A DNA stretch of 64,000 nucleotides from Legionella lansingensis (GTDB lineage Bacteria > Pseudomonadota > Gammaproteobacteria > Legionellales > Legionellaceae): positions 2,043,001 through 2,107,000 of the forward strand of contig NZ_LT906451.1 of the NCBI RefSeq assembly GCF_900187355.1, read 5' to 3'. The notes under the pieces are model-generated. The model saw only the letters and a list, made by a program, of their open reading frames with translations. It ran no database searches and was not told the origin of the DNA. The translations under genes were made by a program, and so were the position numbers. Shown here piece after piece: positions 54,480 through 63,435 of this stretch (its first letter is position 1; each line of letters begins with the position of its first letter).

Positions 54480-56684
54480 CTAGTTTACTAAAGCCTTCCA
54501 AATGCTCCAACGAGGCTGCTCATCTTTGATAGGTCTTATTAAGATCCATTGGCTATACATATTCTTTTGAAAACCATCATTTTTCTTTAACTCAAGCCAA
54601 TAATTCAAAAATCTAAGAAATTGAGGAGAGTTACTTCGAATCATATAAGCCATTAAAAATGGAGCTGGGACTCCAAATGGGACGACCGAAACATATTCAG
54701 GATGAGCTAAAACCCAAACTCGGGTTTGTGCTTCACTCCATAGCATGGCATTAATTCGTTGTTGCTCAAAAGCCACGGCTGGTGCATTACCGCTTGCATT
54801 TTGCAAAATAATAATATTTGCATTAGGGAAATTTTGTCTAATTAAAGGGATTAACACAGGATCGTTAAATACGCCTATCTTTAAATTGTTTATATTTCGA
54901 ATTTGATTAGCATCTTTATAGTTATCTTGATATTGCTTAGGTACCACCAAAGAAATAGGACTACGAAAATAAGACTCTGTGAACATGACATTTTGTAATC
55001 TTTGCTCAGTAACATAGATTGCTGACATGGCAATATCGAACATATTGCCTTCAAGATCATTGATTAGATATTCCCACGTAAATGGAACAAATTCTAGAGA
55101 AACATGAAGCGCTTGTGCAAGAGAATAAGCATATGCAATGTCATATCCAACCAATTGATGTTTATCATTATAAAATACAAAAGGACGCATATCCGCATTA
55201 AAACCAACTCTCAAAACACCTGACCTTTGTATACGGAATAATGTATCTTCGTCCGTATTGACAGGAGCAATTTTAGATTCATCAAAAGGCGGCATGACAG
55301 TCGCCTTAACCCCATTGGTTAATGCCTGATCGATAGAAAACGAATTTAAGCGATTATAATTTTTTGTGGCTGGATTAGGAAAAAAATATTTTAAAAATTG
55401 AACCAAAAGAACCAATAGGAAACAGGCTATCAATAGGTGAGTTACTATTCTTTTATAATTTATTGTGAGATTACCCGTAAAAGCAAAGGTAACCAAAATA
55501 GTCACGAAAGAAAACCCCATCACGGAAGCAAGTATTTGGCCATAACGGATTAAGGGCATGATACCTAAATAAAGATTATTAGTATCATTAGGTAGATTTA
55601 ACCAATCACTAAGAAATAAAACAGCATCAATAGAAGTTGTCGGTGAGCCAATGGATGACAAGTATGAAATTAAAGGTAAAAGGATGTGCTTAAAGTTAGT
55701 AATGTTTTGATTGAAGAACAGTAAGGCAAATAACATAAAAAGATAAACAAAAAAATTACCAACTTGTGCAATTGGATAGCCGATTAAAAGCGTCGTCTGA
55801 ATAATATCTACTGTCTCTCTGCTAGGCGTTATTTGCTGTTTTTGTGTAATAAATTTTACAGTTGCTTGGCGGACATAAGGCAGCGCAACAACTGATAAGG
55901 TGGTAGAAACAGAAATAATCAAAGCATTGCGGAGTTCAAAAAAGAGAGACTTGTAATGAATATCAGTACATGAAGAAATAATAACTGGAATCAGCCAAAA
56001 TGTTAGCAATACGATTCCAATACTGAATAAAATTAAAAATTCGCTAAGCGCAGTCAGTTGATCAATTCTAATAGTCCCTGAGATTTTTGCCAACAAAGAA
56101 AAAGCAGCCAAAGGAGCAAATCGAACTAGCCAATTCCAAAACGACAAACAAGTCTTATTAATTATCTCTAAAATATTAAAAAAAATGGTTTTGTTAGCGA
56201 TAAACTGTAGTGTAATGCCAAAAAAAATACAAAAGATAACGATGGCAGGCACATAATTATTGGCCAAAGCATAAAATAAGTTATATGGAATTAATAATTC
56301 AAGAATAGAAGATTTTGTTGCGTAATCAGTTTGCTGTGGACTTGTTAAAGGGATATTTAAGGGGATGGACAAACCCAATATGATTAAGATGCCCAAAGTT
56401 ATAAAGATTAATAATAAATAAATCCACCAACTTTTTTTTAGTAATTTAAGTGAAATATGTGGCGATAAATCACCTAGACTACTTAACAAAGTACAAATAA
56501 TATAAGGGAAAACGACTGACTCTAATAACATCGTGTAGATCGTACCAATGAATCCTAACGGAGCTGCCTTATCACCAAAAAATAAACCAACGAGAATACC
56601 AAGAATAGAAGAAATAATAACTTGAACAGGAAGTGATGGTGAGACAAATAATAATGGCTTCTCTTTAGGTATTGGACTTTGCAT
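54480..56684 (-). CDS. DAACS-type symporter fused to a family 3 solute-binding domain
   Basis: 734 residues. Residues about 15-435 are a dicarboxylate/amino-acid:cation symporter (SDF fold): PVQVIISSILGILVGLFFG, MLLESVVFPYIICTL, RFAPLAAFSLLA, SVSTTLSVVALP in place of the serine-rich hairpin, and SYLSSIGSPTTSIDAV. The canonical NMDGT motif is absent (VGNFFVYLF in its place). A helix at about 415-433 leads to a C-terminal SBP_bac_3 domain (about 480-725, GVLRVGFNADMRPFVFYND, VGYDIAYAYSLAQAL, FDIAMSAI). The binding domain should lie in the periplasm, tethered to its own transporter. Substrate unknown; altered motifs mean glutamate transport should not be assumed. Confidence 0.82.
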   Translation of the reverse strand: MQSPIPKEKPLLFVSPSLPVQVIISSILGILVGLFFGDKAAPLGFIGTIYTMLLESVVFPYIICTLLSSLGDLSPHISLKLLKKSWWIYLLLIFITLGILIILGLSIPLNIPLTSPQQTDYATKSSILELLIPYNLFYALANNYVPAIVIFCIFFGITLQFIANKTIFFNILEIINKTCLSFWNWLVRFAPLAAFSLLAKISGTIRIDQLTALSEFLILFSIGIVLLTFWLIPVIISSCTDIHYKSLFFELRNALIISVSTTLSVVALPYVRQATVKFITQKQQITPSRETVDIIQTTLLIGYPIAQVGNFFVYLFMLFALLFFNQNITNFKHILLPLISYLSSIGSPTTSIDAVLFLSDWLNLPNDTNNLYLGIMPLIRYGQILASVMGFSFVTILVTFAFTGNLTINYKRIVTHLLIACFLLVLLVQFLKYFFPNPATKNYNRLNSFSIDQALTNGVKATVMPPFDESKIAPVNTDEDTLFRIQRSGVLRVGFNADMRPFVFYNDKHQLVGYDIAYAYSLAQALHVSLEFVPFTWEYLINDLEGNMFDIAMSAIYVTEQRLQNVMFTESYFRSPISLVVPKQYQDNYKDANQIRNINNLKIGVFNDPVLIPLIRQNFPNANIIILQNASGNAPAVAFEQQRINAMLWSEAQTRVWVLAHPEYVSVVPFGVPAPFLMAYMIRSNSPQFLRFLNYWLELKKNDGFQKNMYSQWILIRPIKDEQPRWSIWKALVN

Positions 56685-56934
56685 ATTGATTAATCCTTTA
56701 ACCTGAATCTTTCATCAACAATGGTTTTTTTTCTATATGTAAATTCAATCACTTAAAGCATATATGAATTTCTGCATGACAAATTGTACCTTGAATATCA
56801 TCTCATTTTCACCTCTTATCACAAAAAGTTGAGAACGAATTGCTATTAGGTGAAAAACAAGATCGTTAGCTATCAAAATTAGATGGCCACTGTAGTACTG
56901 GCTCAAAGGAGCTTGTTGAACTCATTGGATGAAA

Positions 56935-57010
56935 TGGCGTCCCCAGGGGGATTCGAACCCCCGTTACCGCCGTGAAAGGGCGATGTCCTAGGCCTCTAGA
57001 CGATGGGGAC
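56935..57010 (-). tRNA. tRNA-Glu (TTC)
   Basis: A 76-base cloverleaf reads on the minus strand from 57010: acceptor GTCCCCA pairs with TGGGGAC, anticodon loop CTTTCAC with TTC, T-arm GGGGG-TTCGAAT-CCCCC, 3' CCA encoded. The second copy at 57190 differs by a compensatory T-stem pair. Confidence 0.96.
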
Positions 57011-57016
57011 CTGGAC

Positions 57017-57155
57017 GGGGCTGTTACATTTCTACTATCTTGGCTGAAGAGCCTTGATTTTCTGCGCTTCGCTGCTCACATACTTTGTGTATGCTGCGCT
57101 GCGATGCTCGAAAATCAAAGCTCTTCAGCTCAAGCTAGCGAAATGTAACAGCCCC
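57017..57155. repeat. Palindromic element, family A copy 3
   Basis: Outer arms GGGGCTGTTACATTT and AAATGTAACAGCCCC (perfect); inner arms CTGAAGAGCCTTGATTTT and AAAATCAAAGCTCTTCAG. It is inverted relative to copy 1 and sits between the two tRNA-Glu genes. Confidence 0.8.
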
Positions 57156-57189
57156 TACTAAACTGATTTTTTTATATCAACGCTAAAAA

Positions 57190-57265
57190 TGGCGTCCCCA
57201 AGGGGATTCGAACCCCTGTTACCGCCGTGAAAGGGCGATGTCCTAGGCCTCTAGACGATGGGGAC
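57190..57265 (-). tRNA. tRNA-Glu (TTC), second copy
   Basis: Same 76-base form as the copy at 56935. T-arm is AGGGG-TTCGAAT-CCCCT. CCA encoded. Anticodon TTC. Confidence 0.96.
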
Positions 57266-57301
57266 CCTAAACGTTTCACCATCATCAATTGCAATTGATG
57301 A

Positions 57302-57377
<76 letters not shown>

Positions 57378-57453
57378 GAAATTGAGAATCGAAGTTTAAT
57401 GAGGCACCTCAACACTGTCAAGCAAATTTTGCGATACTGTTCATTTTAACTGC

Positions 57454-57535
57454 GTCATTCCCGCGTAGGCGGGAATCCATTCTGGGGTGACATGAGGCTT
57501 TAATTAGGATGGATCCCCGCCTACACGGGGATGAC
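57454..57535. repeat. Repeat family C copy 1
   Basis: GTCATTCCCGCGTAGGCGGG with ends mirrored by CCCCGCCTACACGGGGATGAC. A second copy is at 63311-63379, with decayed pieces near 2545 and 22713. Confidence 0.85.
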
Positions 57536-57641
57536 ACAGTAAATGCGCCCTAATTTTGCTGAAAGTTCTTAAGCTTTTAAGAGATGGCAACTATAATGCT
57601 GCTTTTTTATTGCTTTTTAGTATTCACTCGAGGATTTTTTT

Positions 57642-59237
57642 ATGCCTTCATTAATCAAATTATTTCGAAAAGTACATGATAATTATGAGAAATATTTAAG
57701 CAACGGCGATCTAAATGCCCTAGAGAACAGTATACGACTGTATGAGAAAATTCAAGAGCGTGACATTCAAAGAAATTTACAAAAAGCAAACGTTTTCGAG
57801 TTAGAAGGTTGCAACAACGTTTTATTTTTGGTTGCAAAAACATACACTGCTTACGTTTTCGCTAAAAGAAACGAACTAACCTCAAAGCAAATTAATAGGA
57901 TACTTTCCAAGGCCACTAAGTGTTACAATTTTATCAGTCACTACGTAGAACAAATCCCTCCTTTTAGCCTACCAAAGGAACTAGGGCAACAGAATACTGC
58001 AGCACAATTTTATAAGAGAAAGATGAGGTTCCACCAAGCAGAAATGAAGTTATTTTTTATTAAAAAACAATCACTTGATGATGCTTCTGCTACCCTTGCC
58101 TCTGACCTAAATACTATTATTGCAATATGCTCCAAATTCAAAAAGTTAATTAAAGACAGTTATAGAGATCCTTACCTACGCGAAGCTTTGAACATCGATG
58201 ATGAATTGATTGGTTCAATTGACCATGAGTTAGAAGAAGCAAGAGAACTTTTAGGGCAGATAAGCCTGGAAAACACAGCATCGTCTTCCTCCAATATTAC
58301 AAGCATGGAGATTGAGAATTCCGATGAAAGCAAAGGCAAAGCTAAAGCGCCACATGCACCTGAAGATGAAGATTTCATTCATGAGCTAGAAGAAGACCTT
58401 CCTTCTTCTTCTGCCTCAATCTCAGAATTGGCCCAAGATACGGATGTTTCATCCAGAGAAATACCCTCTTACGAAGCGCCCACAAACATGCAATCAGAGT
58501 CAGGTTTAGAGATTTTAAGTACATTGGCTCTTAACTTTTTACCTCTAAATCTTGAGTCCATGTCCATTCCTAAAGAAATAATGATTGTCGAAACATCTCC
58601 TTTCTCCACCCAACCAAGCACTACCTCTTCCTCTGACTTCTCTGCACAACCAGCTCAGTGGACCAATGACAGTGATGAATGTTGTCGATTATTAGATAAT
58701 TGGAGTGAGCTATATTTTGCTCATCAAGAAGACATAGGGGAACAAATGAAAAAGGCCCTTATCTTCGAAAAACTGGCCCACATCTTATTGTTGGCTGCAG
58801 GTAAACTTCAACAATCAAGTCTCATATTTCAAGGTAAAAATCTTAATCCCGCCATGCATCTCGGCGTTCAGTTTTTACTCAAATCAGTGGAGTTAGCGGT
58901 CAATACCCCTTATGCAGCAACTGCAGCCAGGGAAAAATTATCACGGCGATATGCTGAATTACTCAAACCATTTACAATTGTTCCCTTCCTAAAAGAAACC
59001 TTGCACTCTAACCAATATCTAACGAATATTGGCAGGAGATTGGCACGAGAAGAAAGACTTATTGATTTGAACCATACAACCATTAATGCAGCTGTTACTA
59101 ATGTATTCGAAGCATTGGCGCAAAAATGTTCTTCTGAGGACTACGAAACAATAAAGCAAATCTGTTTTGAATCAATTAAAAGCGCCTCTAACCGATTAAC
59201 AACTCAATTTCATTCCTCCAATTTTAGTTTCGCCTAA
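57642..59237 (+). CDS. Unrecognised 531-residue helical protein, effector candidate
   Basis: No family recognised. Residues 1-215 are strongly helical (FRKVHDNYEKYLSNGDLNAL, RLYEKIQERDIQRNLQKA) and might be TPR/MIT-like, since the NYEKYL...NGDLNALENSIRLYEKI pattern resembles repeat helices. Residues about 225-345 are low-complexity, acidic and Ser-rich (DEDFIHELEEDLPSSSASIS, STTSSSDFSAQPAQ). A second helical block with Ala/Leu-rich helices fills 345-531. No signal peptide or membrane helix. TATAAT at 57592-57597 lies 45 bases before the start. The build fits a translocated effector; that is inference. A strong terminator follows the stop. Confidence 0.55.
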   Translation: MPSLIKLFRKVHDNYEKYLSNGDLNALENSIRLYEKIQERDIQRNLQKANVFELEGCNNVLFLVAKTYTAYVFAKRNELTSKQINRILSKATKCYNFISHYVEQIPPFSLPKELGQQNTAAQFYKRKMRFHQAEMKLFFIKKQSLDDASATLASDLNTIIAICSKFKKLIKDSYRDPYLREALNIDDELIGSIDHELEEARELLGQISLENTASSSSNITSMEIENSDESKGKAKAPHAPEDEDFIHELEEDLPSSSASISELAQDTDVSSREIPSYEAPTNMQSESGLEILSTLALNFLPLNLESMSIPKEIMIVETSPFSTQPSTTSSSDFSAQPAQWTNDSDECCRLLDNWSELYFAHQEDIGEQMKKALIFEKLAHILLLAAGKLQQSSLIFQGKNLNPAMHLGVQFLLKSVELAVNTPYAATAAREKLSRRYAELLKPFTIVPFLKETLHSNQYLTNIGRRLAREERLIDLNHTTINAAVTNVFEALAQKCSSEDYETIKQICFESIKSASNRLTTQFHSSNFSFA

Positions 59238-59246
59238 AATATCTTG

Positions 59247-59274
59247 ATGACAGGGATTTTAAAAATCCCTGTCA
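59247..59274 (+). terminator. Rho-independent terminator after the 531-residue protein gene
   Basis: ATGACAGGGATTTT (59247-59260) and AAAAATCCCTGTCAT (59261-59274 and one base beyond) form an intrinsic hairpin about ten bases after the TAA, followed by TGTCTTCTT. Confidence 0.78.
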
Positions 59275-59318
59275 TTGTCTTCTTAACAAGCTTGAGCTAA
59301 AGTGATCCCCGTCCAATA

Positions 59319-59382
59319 CCCCCTCATCCTGCCCTTTCCCACGAGGGGAGAGGTCGACGCGCCCAGCGCGGCGGGTGAGGGG
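59319..59382. repeat. Repeat family B copy 2 (shortened)
   Basis: CCCCCTCATCC...GGTGAGGGG with GAGGTCGACGCGC...GCGCGGCGGG; matches 43571-43673 but lacks the middle. Confidence 0.75.
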
Positions 59383-59461
59383 AGCGCGAACAACGCCACG
59401 GGACATTGCGACTTTTACAGCCGCTAAAAAGTGCGCAAGACAACTAAATTAAGGATAGATT

Positions 59462-60229
59462 ATGTTCGTGAATGCGATTGTCAGACCCCCCGCACCCTCT
59501 TTGGTGGCTGGGCTAACCACTTTCTTAGAACTCGGTGTACCTGATTATGATTTAGCTATTGTGCAACATCAAAACTATGTTCAAGCTTTAGTTGATTGTG
59601 GTGTGGAAGTGAGCGTACTTAATCCTCTCGAGGCTTATCCTGATTCTTGCTTTGTTGAAGATGTGGCATTATTGACTGAAAAATTAGCCATACTCACCAA
59701 TCCAGGTGCCAAATCAAGACAGGGAGAAGTCTTCGAAATAGCCCCCATACTTAATGCATTTTATAAGGACAACATAACCAGAATAACTACACCTGCAACG
59801 GTGGATGCTGGGGATATCCTTAGAATCGATGATCATTTTTACATCGGTTTGTCACAAAGAACAAATGTGGAGGGAGCTCAACAAATAAGTCAGTTATTAA
59901 CAGCCCTTGGTTTTACCGCTTCTACCATCGTGTTAAGAGAATTTCTGCATCTTAAGACAGGTGTGAGCTATCTGGGCCATGGGTATTTATTGGTAAGTGG
60001 TGAATTGATAAATCATCCGCAATTTAGCCAGTTTAAACAACTTCCTGTTGTAGCAACAGAGATTTATGCTGCCAATTGCATCCTCGTAAATGGAATTGTT
60101 TTGATGCCTGCTGGCTTTCCTAAGACAAAAAAGATGATACAAGATATGGGTCTCTCAGTGCGCACTTTAGATGTCAGCGAATTTAGAAAAATTGATGGCG
60201 GCCTAAGTTGTTTATCCCTGAGATTTTAA
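59462..60229 (+). CDS. Dimethylarginine dimethylaminohydrolase (DDAH) family
   Basis: 255 residues, pentein fold. Catalytic residues visible: H163 in FLHLKTGVSYL, C250 in GGLSCLSLRF near the C-terminus, plus the acidic motif YPDSCFVEDVALL. DDAH turns methylated arginines into citrulline and dimethylamine. The next gene, an amino-acid permease, starts directly after its stop (TAAATG), so they form an operon: uptake of an arginine derivative plus hydrolysis. Methylated arginines are abundant in eukaryotic cells, so host-derived substrate is plausible inference. An arginine deiminase-like activity is the alternative. Confidence 0.87.
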   Translation: MFVNAIVRPPAPSLVAGLTTFLELGVPDYDLAIVQHQNYVQALVDCGVEVSVLNPLEAYPDSCFVEDVALLTEKLAILTNPGAKSRQGEVFEIAPILNAFYKDNITRITTPATVDAGDILRIDDHFYIGLSQRTNVEGAQQISQLLTALGFTASTIVLREFLHLKTGVSYLGHGYLLVSGELINHPQFSQFKQLPVVATEIYAANCILVNGIVLMPAGFPKTKKMIQDMGLSVRTLDVSEFRKIDGGLSCLSLRF

Positions 60230-61573
60230 ATGAACAAACAACTCTCTGTACTAAGTCTCAGTTTAATTACAATTTGCTCAGTAGACAGTATTCGCAATCT
60301 GCCGGCCGCAGCGATGGCGGGTAATCAATTGGTACATTATTTTCTACTTGCTTTGATATTTTTTTTACTGCCTTGTGCTTTCATTGCAATATGGTTCTCA
60401 ACAACATCCCATCAGGGTATCTATGGTTGGGTTAAGCAAGGATTAGGGCAGCCGTTTGCCTGTATGGCCATTTGGTTTCAGTGTGTGCAAAATGTTCTTA
60501 TTTATCCTACTTTTTTTAGCTTTATTGCTGGTACTCTTTTATATGGTTTTTCACCAAAATTAATCACCAACCATCATTTCGTTTTTTTTATTATCCTAAG
60601 CCTCATTTGGGGGTTAACATGGATTAATTTAAAAGGAATACATGTCTCCAGCCGCTTCAATAGTTTTTGTACTTTGGTGGGATTATTGCTTCCTTTTACG
60701 ATTATTCTTGCCATGGGAGGAGTTTGGTATTTTACCCATAGTTACAATATCATCATTCAGTCCCCTACGGTTAATGCTTCTTCTTGGACATCGTTAACAG
60801 CAATTATGCTATCTTTTTGTGGGCTTGAAATAGCTGCAGTTCACGCAAAAGAAAGCCAGCCAGGCTCCTTTCCCAAGGCAATGATTATCTCGGTTATCGT
60901 GATCTTCCTTACTATGTTATTTGGCGCTCTAACTTTGGCCATGATCATCCCTCTACAACAATTAAGCTTTATCAGCAGTATTCCTCAATTAATTGACTTG
61001 TTTTTTCGTGAAATGCATTGCGGCGAAATGGCTTTTTTCATCAATGGCTTAATTGCTTTGGGTTGCATCGGAACCGCAAATAACTGGATCATCGCTCCAA
61101 TTAAAGGTCTAAGCTTTGCGATTGATGAAGGATTTCTTAGTCCCAAGCTGATGCAAATGAATCCCAATCATGCGCCAGCAAGACTTCTTACATTACAAGC
61201 GTTGATTGTATCGATTATTAGCTGTCTGTTTTTAATTTTCCCTTCAATAAATGCGTCTTATAGGATCTTGTTAAATGCTGCGACACAACTTTACTTATTG
61301 ATGTATATCTTGCTTTTTCTAAGTGCACTCAGGATTGGTTTCAGCGCAAACAAGCTCCCTATTATCGTTATTATCTGGTCTTTTCTGGGACTTTTAGGAA
61401 TTAGTATCGGCCTTGGAGTAAGTTTTATTCCACCCGCATCTTCGTATTTAAATTTCAAATTCCTTTATGCTCTATTAAGTGGGTTATTCCTTATTTTCGT
61501 GATCTTTTTTCCTCTTATCGTTTTAAACAAAGGATTTATTACCAAGCCAGGCTGTCCTGAAGTATGTGAGTAA
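60230..61573 (+). CDS. APC-family amino acid permease
   Basis: 447 residues with about 12 transmembrane helices. The N-terminus (SVLSLSLITICSVDSIRNLPAAAMAG) is the family TM1 with a substrate-binding loop; GIYGWVKQGLGQPFACMAIW matches the glutamate:GABA or basic amino-acid antiporter group. Coupled to the dimethylarginine hydrolase upstream by an adjoining stop/start. A citrulline, ornithine or methylarginine substrate is inferred from the neighbour only. Confidence 0.88.
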   Translation: MNKQLSVLSLSLITICSVDSIRNLPAAAMAGNQLVHYFLLALIFFLLPCAFIAIWFSTTSHQGIYGWVKQGLGQPFACMAIWFQCVQNVLIYPTFFSFIAGTLLYGFSPKLITNHHFVFFIILSLIWGLTWINLKGIHVSSRFNSFCTLVGLLLPFTIILAMGGVWYFTHSYNIIIQSPTVNASSWTSLTAIMLSFCGLEIAAVHAKESQPGSFPKAMIISVIVIFLTMLFGALTLAMIIPLQQLSFISSIPQLIDLFFREMHCGEMAFFINGLIALGCIGTANNWIIAPIKGLSFAIDEGFLSPKLMQMNPNHAPARLLTLQALIVSIISCLFLIFPSINASYRILLNAATQLYLLMYILLFLSALRIGFSANKLPIIVIIWSFLGLLGISIGLGVSFIPPASSYLNFKFLYALLSGLFLIFVIFFPLIVLNKGFITKPGCPEVCE

Positions 61574-61616
61574 AAATAAAGGCGGCCAAATAATAGGCAC
61601 GCCTTTAATATTTCCT

Positions 61617-61838
61617 TTAAGCTTGAGTAGCTTCGGCGCGTCTTTTTGCTGCCTTTTTATATTGTTTCCAATCACGATCTTTTGCAAAAACAAAACTTGC
61701 TGCTTCTTCAATAAAAAACCCGATATCATCAATATTCGCCCAGGCGCAATACTCATTGATCATGTCAAAGGTTTCACTGCTGATCTCAGCTTTAATTTTT
61801 TCTTTCTTTTGCACACGAGTACTGTTAATGATTGGCAT
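61617..61838 (-). CDS. Small protein with a ribbon-helix-helix-like region
   Basis: 73 residues from ATG 61838, supported by GAGG six bases upstream. The N-terminal IINSTRVQKKEKIKAEISSET stretch suggests a short beta strand then helices, as in RHH (CopG/MetJ type) proteins; the C-terminal half is a charged helix (DRDWKQYKKAAKRRAEATQA). A DNA-binding antitoxin-like regulator is possible, but no toxin gene is next to it. The 3' end overlaps nothing; the permease gene converges from the left. Confidence 0.5.
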   Translation of the reverse strand: MPIINSTRVQKKEKIKAEISSETFDMINEYCAWANIDDIGFFIEEAASFVFAKDRDWKQYKKAAKRRAEATQA

Positions 61839-61966
61839 ATCCGACCTCAATGTTATTTAAACGAATTAAATCTTAACAAATAAAACTATCATTGCAAAGC
61901 AAAGTCTAGGCTTATCGTTTTGTCACAAATTTTATTTAAATTACAAAGTACAGCCGCAAACGCACT

Positions 61967-62692
61967 CTAGATAATAGCAAATGGTTTAGGCATTTCAGGA
62001 TAAAAACTACCCCAAATTCTATCGCAATAATGAAGCAAATTTTTATGATTTCGCAGATGAATTTTTGAGGGATCTTCAAAAGGTAGCCAGATTATATTTG
62101 CTAAAAAGGCAAAGGCTGTAGCATCAATGCTAGTAATTTCATTACCATGAAAATACTTTTTTTCACCGAGCATAATCGCGATAGCATCTAATGTTTTAAA
62201 ACCCATTTCACGAACTTCTTGAGCACTATGACGGCCACTAACTTGTAAATATAAAGCGTTTTTCGTCTCCTTACGCACAGCATCAGGGATAAATAACTTT
62301 GCAAGGGTTGGCAATTTAGCAAAAAAAGCTTTGCGTATATGGGACCAACCTGCCTCATCTTGCCAGCGAAAATAAAGCATGATCCAATACAAATGTTCAG
62401 AGAAAGTATTCTCAAGTAGGACTGATAACGCTCTTTGCTCTTTAGTCAAATTCCTGTCTAATGAATTCCCAAACTTATTTATAAGATAATTAATGATTAA
62501 CTCACTGTCCGGAATCGTCTTATCATCAAGTTTGATAAAAGGAAGTTTCCCTTTCGGTGATTTTTTGGGGTTCCTTACAAAGCGGATTTCATAAGGAATT
62601 TCAGCCATACGTAAATACGTTTCAACCTTCAAACAAAAAGGGCTGGCATTTGGCAGGCCCCAAACACCAGGGAATTGGTATAATATAATCAT
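61967..62692 (-). CDS. Glutathione S-transferase family protein
   Basis: 241 residues. N-terminal thioredoxin-fold domain with LYQFPGVWGLPNASPFCLKVETYLRM and the cis-Pro KGKLPFIKLDDKTIPDSELI motif that binds the glutathione gamma-glutamyl part, then an all-helical C-domain (about 90-235) with SIDATAFAFLANI. The Phe-Cys in SPFCLKV marks a Cys-type GST (omega/beta-like or metaxin-like). Fits the DUF/GST_N_4 group found near fatty-acid genes; substrate unknown. Confidence 0.82.
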   Translation of the reverse strand: MIILYQFPGVWGLPNASPFCLKVETYLRMAEIPYEIRFVRNPKKSPKGKLPFIKLDDKTIPDSELIINYLINKFGNSLDRNLTKEQRALSVLLENTFSEHLYWIMLYFRWQDEAGWSHIRKAFFAKLPTLAKLFIPDAVRKETKNALYLQVSGRHSAQEVREMGFKTLDAIAIMLGEKKYFHGNEITSIDATAFAFLANIIWLPFEDPSKIHLRNHKNLLHYCDRIWGSFYPEMPKPFAII

Positions 62693-62797
62693 ACTGGTAG
62701 TCCTTTAGATTATGTAATTTATTCTTTATATAGTTGAGACCGCGATTATACTTACCTACTCTTTTCCACGAAAGCGATAAATAATGAGGGAATAAAC

Positions 62798-63283
62798 ATG
62801 AATCTCTGCCCTTGTGGTTCACAACGAGATTATCAGACCTGCTGTGAACCATATGTGACGAATCGTGCTCTACCTACAACACCTGAAGCCTTGATGCGCT
62901 CACGCTATACAGCTTATACCCAAGCTAATATTGATTACATAAAAAAAACCATGCGTGGACAAGCATTAACGGGTTTCAATCCCATAGAAGCCACTACTTG
63001 GGCAGCACAAGTGACCTGGATAAGCTTGCGTGTCCTACACGCCTATCTGGACAAGATGATTCCTGATAAGGGCTATGTTGAATTTATTGCCACCTTTAAA
63101 GACGATAATAAGATTACCCAAATTCATGAACTGAGTGAATTTGAATATCATGAAGGAGCGTGGTTCTACACAACAGGCCATCAGCCTAAGAATCAAGATG
63201 GTAAAACAAAAACCAAGATAGCTCGGAATGCCCCTTGCTCTTGCGGGAGTGGTAAAAAATTTAAAAATTGCTGCTTGAGATGA
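62798..63283 (+). CDS. YchJ family protein with SEC-C motifs
   Basis: 161 residues. SEC-C zinc-binding motifs at both ends: CPCGSQRDYQTCC at residues 4-16 and APCSCGSGKKFKNCC near 143-158. The middle is the YchJ NTF2-like domain with MRSRYTAYTQANIDYIKKT. Zinc-binding protein of unknown role, sometimes linked to SecA-type contexts. Divergent from the GST gene, convergent with YqhA. Confidence 0.9.
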   Translation: MNLCPCGSQRDYQTCCEPYVTNRALPTTPEALMRSRYTAYTQANIDYIKKTMRGQALTGFNPIEATTWAAQVTWISLRVLHAYLDKMIPDKGYVEFIATFKDDNKITQIHELSEFEYHEGAWFYTTGHQPKNQDGKTKTKIARNAPCSCGSGKKFKNCCLR

Positions 63284-63310
63284 CAATTACAAAATTGTTC
63301 ATTAAATTGT

Positions 63311-63379
63311 GTCATTCCCGCGTAGGCGGGAATCCATTCTGGAATGACATGAGATTTTGATCGCCTATGCGGGGATGAC
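63311..63379. repeat. Repeat family C copy 2
   Basis: GTCATTCCCGCGTAGGCGGG, the arm shared with 57454, ends with GGGGATGAC. It lies between convergent genes and may act as a terminator. Confidence 0.8.
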
Positions 63380-63435
63380 ATAGTTGGATAAACATCCTCG
63401 ATCCTGGAAAGAATCTCCTCATCCATTTCACAAGC

